The position numbers were made by a program, and so were the translations under genes. DNA of 64,000 nt from Angiostrongylus vasorum (Eukaryota; Nematoda; Chromadorea; Rhabditida; Metastrongylidae), in NCBI GenBank assembly GCA_018806985.1, contig JADANN010000312.1:1-64000 (forward strand). The letters run 5' to 3'. A model generated the notes under the pieces. It was given only the letters and a program-made list of their open reading frames with translations, had not been told where the DNA came from and ran no database searches. How positions within the stretch are numbered: the stretch's first letter is position 1; each line of letters opens with the position of its first letter. Below are positions 55,200 through 64,000 of this stretch, piece after piece.

Positions 55200-55360
55200 A
55201 ATACGAAGGAGGGTAGCGTAGTGATAATGATCCAGTTAGGTGGACGGCCCGACCTACCTATGGCTCGACCAAGCTTCGGACCCACCAGGCTCCTCATACG
55301 TCTGATGTTGGGAGCTTGGTGCCAAACTACTCTACAGAAAGCTGACTGCTTTCATCACAA
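55200..55360 (+). repeat. S2-like tRNA-headed repeat
   Basis: GGAGGGTAGCGTAGTGATAA is an A-box-like head. The B-box position reads TGGCTCGACC. GGACCCACCAGGCTCCTC and AGCTTGGTGCCAAACTAC echo the S2/S1 body. Confidence 0.5.
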
Positions 55361-55760
55361 TTGTCCTCTTGTAGTTTGAAATGTGTACTTCATCATCGTT
55401 GGCAATATTGTAATCATCATTTTAACTACAACCATTTCAGATAATGTATCGTTTACGAACTTTCGCCGCCGTGATGGTTCTTTGTTACCTGACAGTTGCC
55501 GTGCTCCCATCAAGGCTTTGTGGTGTTATGCTTGTAAAAAAGTTAGGAAAAATGTGCAAGTATGTGAAATCTAATAATTGAATAGATTTTTACTGAAAAT
55601 ATGTTAGGGTATGTCAGTAAAAAAAACTCTCGTTAACACCAATCAAGTAAAAGCTGTGTTTCGAACGTTCTTAATGCGAAAATATTGGTATGGTGTGAGA
55701 ACAAATACAGCGAGAAAGCATAAAGCTATCTTGGATTTTAACCTTTTTATTGCGAAATAT
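55361..55760. other. Unassigned sequence
   Basis: A 63-codon frame at 55383-55574 (hydrophobic start, Cys/Arg-rich end) is unidentified. Confidence 0.3.
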
Positions 55761-55762
55761 AA

Positions 55763-56225
55763 CCTCAATGAAGCTGAGATATTTGCAAAACTCTGGATCG
55801 TAGGGCCTATGGTGGGGGAACGAACGCGCTATTGTCCTTTCCGGGGAGTAACGCGTTCACCACCACACCATGCGTGTCCCTTCGTTTCGCCTGTCTCTCA
55901 ACTAGTTCTATCGACCCTTTGCCATCAGCAATCAATAAAAATATAAGTGAAATATAAGTAAATAAAAAAGGTTAAAATTGTGATTATAACTATAGCCTCA
56001 GCTTAACTGGGTTTAATGCCGATGTGGGCCCCCCAGATCAATCCCGGTGACGGGTGATTGCTGACGACACAGATCGATAGAACTAGCTGAGAGACAGACG
56101 AAACGAAGGACCCGCATGGTGTGGTGGTGAACGCGTTACTCCCCGGCAAGGACAATTGCGCGTTCGTTCCCCACCATAGGCCCCTGCGGTCCAGAGTTTT
56201 GCAAATATCTCAGCTTCATTGAAGT
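55763..56225. repeat. S4 large inverted repeat
   Basis: The left arm (about 55763-55934) and right arm (about 56055-56225) are complementary over about 170 bases, with scattered mismatches, around a spacer of about 120 bases. Each arm holds an S4 unit. Right-arm landmarks are GCATGGTGTGGTGGTGAACG, TTACTCCCCGGCAAGGAC, GCGCGTTCGTTCCCC and TTTTGCAAATATCTCAGC. GATTGCTGACG and a GAAACGAAGG stretch lie at its outer part. The 111-codon frame 55611-55946 reads into the left arm. Confidence 0.82.
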
Positions 56226-56815
56226 TCTATCTCGGATTGTTCAGGAATTACCAAACCTGTAAAACGAAAAAAGAACCATTTTTCGTGGGAAATTCACACA
56301 TTCACACTATTTACAAAGAAAAAAACTAGCTTAGACAAGATTGGAGTGAGTCGAAAGACAGGTGCCATTTTTAGGGTTATCGAATAGATTTTCCGTTAGA
56401 AAGATATTCCGAAACTCCATATAGAAGAACTGGAATCTTACTCATATATGATTTTTTGTAGGATTACAGACGAAGAAACATGTTCGAGAACGAATTATAA
56501 CAACATGAACATTTCGCTTCAAGGTGGGTCAGCACCATCGTTGCTAACTACAGTATGGTCATTCTATACAACAAAATGAAACAATTGTGAAAGGTTTTCC
56601 TAATTCCGAGCTAGAATTTCTGTTGAAATGTCATCACTAATGACGATCGAAATTTTCATAAATGAGATCACAATCGCATTCTAAGACGTAGTCCACTACA
56701 GGTGTCACAACATAAATTTCACTACACTCTCAGGATTGATTGTTATTATAATTGTTACTAATATTATCAATCATCGCTGTTCACTACTATTATTGACAAA
56801 ATAACTATTAAAGGA
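56226..56815. other. Unassigned sequence
   Basis: Nothing is recognised. Confidence 0.4.
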
Positions 56816-56816
56816 G

Positions 56817-57100
56817 AGAAGGATAAAGTAAAGCTCTTGGTGTTGATCATACCTGAGTGATGCGCCATGCATTCGACTTCATTAAGTATCGTTGGAGGTG
56901 ATTGAATTCATATATGGTTTTCACAATGACTCGTGATGGCTTGCCGATGTATCGAGTCAGTGCTGCTATCCTCCCAGACAAGTTTGGTACCAATTTGACG
57001 ACCCCGGAGGGATGAAAGGCCTGGTGGGCCATGGGTACGACGATCGATTCCACGCGTGCATTGTAGGTCGCCTCTGTCCACTGCGCCACACGCGCCCCCC
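56817..57100 (-). repeat. S1 SINE, near full length
   Basis: This minus-strand copy has CTCTTGGTGTTGATCATACC, GATGCGCCATGCATTCGAC, CGATGTATCGAGTCAGTGC and GACAAGTTTGGTACCAA. The A-box complement CACTGCGCCACACGCG is at about 57079-57094. Confidence 0.83.
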
Positions 57101-58370
57101 TGTTATCGCGATACTAAAAAAAATAAATTCTGGCAAAGTTTATCTCTTGCTTAATGTCGGGCCCAATATCGTCCTTATCACTCTTCTTAAACGATCTTTA
57201 TTGCTTGAAGCAGCAAATATTTTGGTGATATCACCTGTATCACCCTACAGTCCCGTTGATGGTCAAGTGACTCTAACGGGCGCCAGTAAATCTTCCATTA
57301 TTCCCTGTCGCGTGCAAGAGTAGCCCAGTGGGTTCTGCTCGCTCTAGGAACTCGTTGAGCATCAAATCTTTGGTGATATATAGTCGAACAAACACAGAAC
57401 CCATGGTTTTTCATCGAGTTTATGCTGAGTTTCAGAGACTGATGCCGTAAGGAAGGGGATAATTTTCATAGGTGATGCTCATTTTGTAGCATTTTATCGA
57501 TTCGTAAACTTCAATACTGAGATGGAAGTTAAATCCACAGTAGAGGAGTTTAGCCTACTGTTTCCAGGAAAAAGCGGTCAGTAAAGGAGACAAAAATACA
57601 AATCGAATGTATCCGGCGGCTATGACTCGTAGTTCGTAGTATTTTTCCAAATCATTATTAATGAATAAACGAATTTTTTTTTACAATTAAAGATAATTTC
57701 TCGGCCGTTAAAGTATTTAGGAAGTAGAGGACTTTACAAATTCTTAAGAATGACTTTGACCTACAGCTTAACGTTATGTATATTTTTTACAAAAGCTTCT
57801 TTCAATTCGAACACCTTAAGAGTTGAAATGCCCAAAACATCGAGAACCAAATTTCGATTATTAACAGCAATGTATGAAGCTGGGTACGATCCCACACGGT
57901 CAGCTGCTTTTCTATTCGAAATAGCAGCACTGACGTAAAAAGGAAGAAAAGTACATCTTACACATTCCAAAAAATCACCAATTCGCCTTGCAGAATGGCC
58001 TGACCAACACTTTAATGGCAACACCTGTAGATTATAGTGGCTTTTCTTTCATTTCTTGTAATCCATTATAAAAACAAATGTGCTAGTTTAAATCTGATAT
58101 TGGTCGGTCTTTTTCTAACCAAATGCATTGGGCAAGGAATGCCATCTGACTACTAACAGAACAGCGGAAATGTGATTGGAAGTCGTAAGAATCGTTCTGT
58201 TATATTGACCTGAAAACAAATTCCTTATGCATAGTGGCTACCATCACTAGTCAGTATCTTGAATAAGATTTCCAGTATTACAGCATGCAAACCTGGTTGA
58301 AAAATCACTGCTATTCTCTGGGTAGCTGCAACGACGGCGCTTACAGGTGATAATACTCTGTAACATAAAC
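57101..58370. other. Unassigned sequence
   Basis: Frames at 57012-57323 (plus, starts within the SINE) and 57761-58024 (minus, 87 codons) are unidentified. Confidence 0.35.
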
Positions 58371-58374
58371 CTCG

Positions 58375-58560
58375 ACGATGGCTCGACTGGGTGCACCAAA
58401 CGAACTGCTCATCCCTCCGGGGTAGACAAACTGATATCAGAATTGTTAGAAAGATTAAAAATACTGACTTCGTATGTATTCAATCACCTCGATGATACTG
58501 CGAGTGGAATCGAATGCGCATCATCAAGAAAGTGCCAAACGCTGAAAGCGTTATGCTTTA
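58375..58560 (+). repeat. S1 SINE, headless and diverged
   Basis: CATCCCTCCGGGGTAGACAA, TCAATCACCTCGATGATACT and GAATCGAATGCGCATC are family landmarks. The tRNA-like head is lost. Confidence 0.6.
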
Positions 58561-58569
58561 CACTCCTAT

Positions 58570-59330
58570 GAAGGAAGCAAAAAATCTGTCCTGAGAAACT
58601 ACTCAAAACGGCTCGAGAAATTGTTTCAAGTTATTAGATTTGGCATAGAAAAGTGGCAATTTCTCTAAAGGTGGCGAAAAACTAGGCCTAGTCCTATTAG
58701 GAGACAATGATACAAAATTATACGGTGTAATGGCTTTTTGAGGCCAAGTTATTAACTGGCTAGTGTTAGACTCTCAAATGGAAAACATTTTCATTGAATA
58801 AGATCAGCTACTTACCATTTCAAGCTTTTTAACTGTCTTAGAAGTTCCGAGTAAAAAATGAAATTCCTTGTTTAGAAGTGGCTCAACAGTGCTGTTCACA
58901 GCAATGCTCGCACTCATATATGCAGGCCGTGTGTTGTGTGTTGAACTTCGGCTCGTCGTATCGTTATCGGAAAATTTTGTACGACGCCAAGGATCTGTAC
59001 GAGACGTTTCAGTAAACTCACGTTAACTGTTTAGTAATCTCTCATTTGTACCATATCTCTCATCTTTTTTTTTGTTGTCTCATAGGTTGAAGAGCAATTG
59101 CAAGCTTCTTGAGGACTGTTCTCTTACTGGTGTGATTGGTGTCTATCGTCATCGAAACGACCAACATTTTTTGAGTCAGCACGAAATTTTTTTCGAATTC
59201 CAGTTATCTTCAGGCAACCAATAACATGGTTGAGTTTAGGCTCCTCCAGTAGTATCATCGCGGATAAACTGATCTTTGTTTTTTGTTAATTATGCGCACA
59301 ATAATCACACTTTAAGTATATCCTCATCAC
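58570..59330. other. Unassigned sequence
   Basis: Nothing is recognised. Confidence 0.4.
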
Positions 59331-59334
59331 AAAT

Positions 59335-59426
59335 GCACATATAAACATGTTTACATACACACGCACACATACAAGTGTACACATACAAGTGTACACATAC
59401 ATTATCACATACATACACATACACAG
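59335..59426. repeat. (ACAT)n / (ACACAT)n microsatellite
   Basis: About 90 bases of interrupted ACACATACA-type units with two copies of AAGTGTACACATAC. Confidence 0.88.
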
Positions 59427-59664
59427 CATTGGAAACTTAACGCATTATCCTCGTTATTGTTACGACAACGACAATGTACCTATCGCCTTATCCTCAAACC
59501 TTCATTCGACACTGCTCTTCACTATGTGCGCAATATGATGTTTGTATTTATTTGTAACAATAGAATGAAGACTACTGATCTCGTTTTATCCGTCGGCGCA
59601 GCTATTTATTTCATTAAAAGAAGTCTATATTGCATGGTATGAGATTGTTGGGCGTATGTAACGG

Positions 59665-59885
59665 TAAGGATAGAGGTGCGCTGCAATACAACACAGGATC
59701 GATCGCCATCCAGGTTCACCAAGCCTCGTCGGAAGAGGCAACCACACGTGTCTGCGGAGATAGCAGCACTGGATACATCAGTAGGCCATCACTACTTATT
59801 GCGTCGGACAGATAGGCATTCAATCATCTCTACGATGCTTGCTTAAGTCGAATGCCCTTAGGGTTTGACCAATATCTGACGCTTT
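59665..59885 (+). repeat. S1 SINE, diverged
   Basis: The head is AGAGGTGCGCTGCAATACAA and the B-box area GGATCGATCGCCATCC. Then GGTTCACCAAGCCTCG, GAGATAGCAGCACTGGATAC, ATCAGTAGGCCATCACTAC and AAGTCGAATGCCC, ending CTGACGCTTTTAAG. Confidence 0.7.
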
Positions 59886-60648
59886 TAAGAGATTGTCGCT
59901 ATGAAAAGTGCCTTATTGTAGCCGTAGGAATAAAACGTTAAATAAAATGATAAGGTCTCCATTAAGATACACTCAAAAGGTACTAGTTTATAGCTGTTTT
60001 TTTGAAAGAAGTTGTTCTCAGCGAAGATTTTGCTCAATTTACAACTGTTTCAGATTGAATTAATAAACGAAACAAATAGTTGTGACCAAAATAAAATGAA
60101 CTGAAGCTGGACGTGATGACGTAATCAGAAGTGAACTCATTATTACGATCGTCCTTTTCTCTGCCAACTCTACGCAGCTAATTATCCTTACTAATAATAA
60201 CTTACTTGATTTAGTACTCCCGTCACTATAGAAGGATTTTTAAAGAAAGTCCACGATCAGGCATAACGAAATAGCAGGAATATCTTTCTAGACTGTAGGA
60301 CGGATAATCAGAAAATGGACGGTATTCTGATTGTACTTATCATGTATCTGAGGAACACAGAAAATGAGGCGATGTCGGTCTAAAGGTAATAGGGTTTTTG
60401 CAAAAGAAACTCAAAAAGTAGTAAACTAGTGCCAGCCAGTGATTACCGCCTTCTTGGAGGAATGCCAGTCACAAGGTGGGCAAACACATGCCTTATGGGT
60501 TTCGTGGGACTCCGAAGAAAATCAATCTAGAACAACAAGTCAGCATAGTCAAACGGAAAATATACTGAGCTGGACACTTCTTGAAGATGTAAAGTCAATA
60601 AAGCACATAGGTAATACAACCACAAAGATGCTGAGATATGAGTAAAAT
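59886..60648. other. Unassigned sequence
   Basis: A 68-codon frame at 60439-60645 is unidentified. Confidence 0.35.
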
Positions 60649-60649
60649 T

Positions 60650-60850
60650 CGGAATCTCAGGTGCGCTTCGAAACCGCGACTATGTGTTGCAAAGGCTATC
60701 TACTACACCAGCGCAGGCTCTTCCTTTGTATGTCCTCGGAAAGGGTAATTGTGGGTTCGAAAGAGACCTGAAGTACCGGGTCTCGTTCACATCTCAGCAT
60801 CTTTATGGATGTATTATACAACATACGCTGCCATGCCACAGTTCTCCTTC
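60650..60850 (+). repeat. S4-like repeat
   Basis: CCTCGGAAAGGGTAATTGTG, a B-box-like GGGTTCGAAAGAG, GTTCACATCTCAGCATC and a GGATGTATTATACAAC end follow the S4 order. Upstream, 60610-60650 holds an inverted CAAAGATGCTGAGATATGAG, so this too may be a decayed foldback. Confidence 0.5.
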
Positions 60851-61024
60851 ATAGAGGGATCTCACGGCTGTTAGTCGCAAGGGAAACACAGCGCGTCATA
60901 GGTCGGTGGATAGAGGATTAGGGGGGTCAAGTGGATAGGAGGGGGGTTTACACGCGGTGCAAAAAGTGGGTTGAACAATTTCTCTCCTGTCCCAAAAATT
61001 CTACATGGGATCAAACCATCGACT

Positions 61025-61435
61025 CGGTCGTGAAAGGTTCCATTTCTCGCGGATAGGAGTAAAAGGCGACTAGAATCAAAAACGACGTCGGAAAACCACC
61101 ATAAACTGGGGCTCACTGAGTTTATTAATCTGCTGTTGGGAAGATTTCATTCTTGATAACATTGATGAAGAACGCGACCAGCTCATTCAACATTATCACG
61201 TTGGCGAAATGAAAGCTGAGTTCTGAAAGTCACAAAGAGACGTATGCCTCAAGAAACGCTCGAGCTGATACACCAGCGTGGAATCGCACGAGCTACGGGG
61301 AACCGCCACCTTACGTCCAAACTTGTAAAACAATGCAGACAGGCAATAAGAGAAAGTGTTAAAGAGAGAATACCAGCAGATATTGTCGAAGCTGCACAGC
61401 GAAGTTAACGAATTGCCTCATAATATTCCCTCGCT
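61025..61435 (+). mobile_element. RTE-B LINE fragment (linker between endonuclease and RT)
   Basis: Plus-strand frames read NQKRRRKTTINWGSLSLL, DNIDEERDQLIQHYHVG, then RRMPQETLELIHQRGIARA and TGNRHLTSKLVKQCRQAIRE. This is the helical, basic linker found in RTE-type proteins between endonuclease and RT. It is flanked by unrelated sequence on both sides. At least one frameshift separates the blocks. It probably belongs to the same lineage as the relic at 50 kb, which lacks this part, so the two cannot be compared directly here. Confidence 0.65.
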
Positions 61436-61850
61436 ATTAATTAGTTCTCTAAGAATCACCGAAAAAAAAACAAGCACTATTCAACGTTTCTAGGCTCTTC
61501 GTTTCATTTCGATAAGATTACCGATTCTTCCTAACTCCAACATCGAACTCACAGAATAGTCATTAGTTTATCAATGAGTAAACCACAACTGTGAAACATT
61601 TGGATTCCTGCATCGAAATCATCATACAATTGGAGGCAGAAACATTGGCGCAACTTATCGAAGATGTTATGACAGGTGCAAAAAATGTGAATGGCCTACT
61701 TTTAAATTTCACACACATACTGAAGCTTTCAGCGCCTCAACATTTCGTGCTTTGACATTCTGACTGGAGAAAAAAGATATATAGTCACGGTGGGAAAACT
61801 GAAATTTTCAATTATACTAAAACCACAAAACGAGTTGGATTTGCATAAAA
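61436..61850. other. Unassigned sequence
   Basis: Nothing is recognised. Confidence 0.4.
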
Positions 61851-61854
61851 CCTG

Positions 61855-61995
61855 CGTGTAGCGAAGTGACAAAGGATGCCCTGTAGTACACATTAAATCG
61901 ATCATTGGTTCCATCCCTCGGTCCGCGCTCACTAAGCCTTCAATCCCTGCGTGCTTAGCAAATTGACAGCATACTTATTTGGAAGGACAGAAGTT
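61855..61995 (+). repeat. S1 SINE 5' half, diverged
   Basis: GTAGCGAAGTGACAAAGG is a degenerate head. A B-box-like AATCGATCATTGG, CTCACTAAGCCTTCAATCC and ATACTTATTTGGAAGGACAG follow. Confidence 0.5.
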
Positions 61996-62074
61996 TTCCA
62001 TAAAATTGTAACCTTGTATTAGCTTACTAACACTTGCGCGATGACGCCTAATTTTGCTCAGCTGCCACAATGGC

Positions 62075-62440
62075 CCTCCCAACGGTTTACCGCCTCATCG
62101 TAGCTGGGTGTTCTGGATGTCGGACTGCGATGTACAGCGTGGGAATTCGTCCGCCCGGCAGGGTCTCTCAAACTGAGGTGTCCGGCATTTCCATCAGGAA
62201 GCCTAGCTAAGACTAAACCAATACCAGGATCCACCACTGTCCTGGTATCAAAGTCCCATGGTGGCAAATCTCCTGATCCACAAGGGCTGCGACTGCCTGT
62301 GGTGGTGAAGACCTAGGGCAGACTTTGGCCAAGCTAACCTCGGGATTCCAGGGAATCACAATGGCTAAACCAGCAAATCTCTCAGAATTGGAAATTATGC
62401 TGGCGCCCTCACAACCAGTGAGGACGGGCCATTCTAATTT
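62075..62440 (+). repeat. S3 RTE-tailed SINE-like repeat
   Basis: Plus orientation, nearly complete. The head is CCCAACGGTTTACCGCCTC. GATGTACAGCGTGGGAATTC and CCCGGCAGGGTCTC follow. The body has CCAATACCAGGATCCACC and CTGCCTGTGGTGGTGAAGAC. The RTE-like end is AATTATGCTGGCGCCCTC, then GAGGACGGGCCATTC. Frames on the minus strand (62058-62503) are repeat products. Confidence 0.8.
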
Positions 62441-62970
62441 CATGTTTTTGCCGAACCTGCTGGTTTCGGACAACAAACGATAATATTTTGATGACCAGAA
62501 CATTTATCGGGCAGAGAACATCAAAGCATTATAGAGAAGACTTTGTTTATCGATGCACTGGTTTAAGTGGTATTATATATTACTGCTATTTACTGTATGT
62601 TACTATGATCCGCCATATTAGGTAACCGCGCGTTCCATACAATAATTCATTACTGCGAATAAAATTGAAACAATAGTTTCAACAATCAATCAAATTAGCG
62701 ATCAATGAACTCGTTCGAGAAAAGATCTAAGTATTTCTTAATGCAGAATAGAGCTGTCCCCGGCAAAGACCCGTCACAACATATACGTTGAATAAGCAAT
62801 CGAATAGCTACCAGAAGTGTTGAGAAACAATTCCGTCGCCAAAGTAAATCACCCAAAACAAAATGGCCCCTATGGAAGTCACAGTGGCCACTACGTGCTC
62901 CAATGAATGACTGCTTGTGGATTCCAAATCTTTTATAATTATTAATTACACCATACGGCACCACATACCA
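62441..62970. other. Unassigned sequence
   Basis: Part of a 145-codon minus-strand frame (62695-63132) crosses it and enters the S2 copy. The frame's N-terminal third is SINE sequence, so it is unlikely to be a gene. Confidence 0.4.
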
Positions 62971-62974
62971 TACG

Positions 62975-63195
62975 GATGCTGGCATTTGTATTTGATTCGT
63001 TTCCTCGCATTCATCGTCCACAAAGTTCATCACTTTTTTCGTGTGGAATGTTGATTGATGATTTTCACTTTTTAAATGCATTTCTCTGAATATTGGTCCA
63101 GTCGACCTCTCCTGGAATTCTGTGATAGCCATGCTAGAACGTTCCCATGCGGATTAGACGGAGTGAGATGGTACCAGACAGGTCTCGTACCAATT
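62975..63195 (-). repeat. S2 SINE 3' part
   Basis: The plus strand has CTGGCATTTGTATTTGATTC, CCTCGCATTCATCGTCCAC, CAGTCGACCTCTCCTGGAAT and TGTGATAGCCATGCTAGAAC. The order matches the 3' portions of the S2 copies at 26.6 and 43.1 kb on the opposite strand. Confidence 0.62.
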
Positions 63196-63479
63196 ACCCA
63201 ACCACCGATTTGACCTTCTTGAGGTTCTTGGGGCACGGTCTAGCAAAGACCATGACTACAATGAACTGCACAGCTACCACGCAGAGAGCTACCTGACCTG
63301 TTAATTTGAAAATTAGCGATGCGAATTAGACCACAAAATATGGATTATTCAAGAAAGAGCTCCACGAATTCATTCAGTTCATTCAGAATTTATTTGAATT
63401 CACTCATTCTCCAGTCATTCGTGATTCTCATTATCAAATTGCAGCGTCACACAGGAACAGTGGTCACTGCAAATGTGAA

Positions 63480-63835
63480 ATATTTACTCCTTGTCGTATG
63501 AAATGTTTATTCGGATACGGTTTCGACATTTTCGTCTTCCTCAGGGAAGGATTGGTCCGAGTAGATTATCTATCGCCAATCATTCTACTGATGTGGGTTT
63601 TCGTAGTCGCATTGAGTCGAATCCTGTTGAACACCGTTTGAATGAAGTAATGTCACTCGGCGGTATCCTTTTATAAAATGGTATTGTTTCATGAAGATCA
63701 TCCATTCTGGTATTATATCAGCTGGCACGAATCCAATCAATATTACATTTCATAACAGACCCTGTAAGCTGACCAGTCCAAAGGAAAAAAATATTGACTA
63801 TTTATGCCGACATTAAATGATGGTCGGTTTTGAAT
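63480..63835 (-). repeat. Family P repeat, diverged
   Basis: The plus strand has TTTATTCGGATACGGTTTCG, GACATTTTCGTCTTCCTCAG, GTCACTCGGCGGTATCCTTT and GGTCGGTTTTGAATC. On the minus strand the ribozyme-like boxes read CTGAGGA and GAAACCGT, with stem I-like strands changed. It is an older copy. Confidence 0.6.
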
Positions 63836-64000
63836 CTTATTCATGGGTCTTTGAACCCTCACGTAAAACTACGGTTGAAAACCATTCGTTTTTTTTTCGT
63901 TGAGATTTTGAAGCCTTCGAAGCGATCGTACAATTCAACTGTTAGCAGCAACATTGACGTCAGAAGAAAATAATTCGTAAAAAGGACATGACGCTCTTCT

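Noticed and set aside
62695..63132. 145-codon minus-strand frame
   Set aside because: Its start is S2 SINE sequence and the rest is unrecognised.
1..64000. CRISPR arrays, bacterial operons or ribosomal RNA genes
   Set aside because: No regularly spaced direct repeats with unique spacers, no long ORFs in series and no rRNA-like conserved blocks were seen. The DNA is eukaryotic in character.

Overview
The window looks like repeat-dense, gene-poor nuclear DNA of a nematode, most likely a strongylid parasite such as a hookworm. The base composition is AT-rich. The reverse-transcriptase relics read as RTE-type LINEs and Penelope-like elements (PLEs) of the kind I associate with those genomes. tRNA-like SINEs are abundant, and no bacterial features (operons, Shine-Dalgarno sites, long ORFs) are seen. 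The species assignment is inference. I find no intact protein-coding gene: the open frames are short, and the recognisable ones are broken transposon or gene fragments.
Layout. 0-8 kb: one small unexplained ORF, two SINEs and a degenerate RTE (3.4-4.7 kb, minus). 8.6-10.9 kb: a frameshifted, apparently intron-less copy of the exosome nuclease DIS3, the only cellular gene relic I recognise. 11-16 kb: SINEs, an RTE-tailed SINE-like repeat and an ATT microsatellite. 17.2-23 kb: four RTE-A pieces plus repeats of a family called P here. 24.4-25.8 kb: a PLE relic split by a SINE. 26-34 kb: mostly unassigned sequence with SINEs, (TA)n arrays and a P cluster. 34.8-39.1 kb: two PLE relics in tandem plus an inverted third fragment, then a mariner relic at 39.2-39.7 kb. 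40-49 kb: SINEs and foldback repeats. 50-51.4 kb: an RTE-B relic. 52-64 kb: SINEs, a large inverted repeat, a second RTE-B fragment and a terminal P copy.
Repeat names are mine. S1 and S2 are tRNA-headed SINEs with pol III A/B-box-like motifs. S3 is a roughly 380 bp repeat that shares its 3' end with the RTE-A LINE, so it was probably mobilised by it. S4 is a roughly 150-180 bp tRNA-like repeat that tends to form foldbacks. P is a roughly 390 bp repeat with a hammerhead-ribozyme-like core, found as permuted or tandem pieces and probably derived from PLE terminal (pseudo-LTR) sequence. The most interesting signal is this ribozyme-like motif, best preserved at 31225-31264, with a degenerate counterpart between the tandem PLE relics near 36.3 kb. 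Boundaries were judged by eye and are approximate unless a junction is stated.
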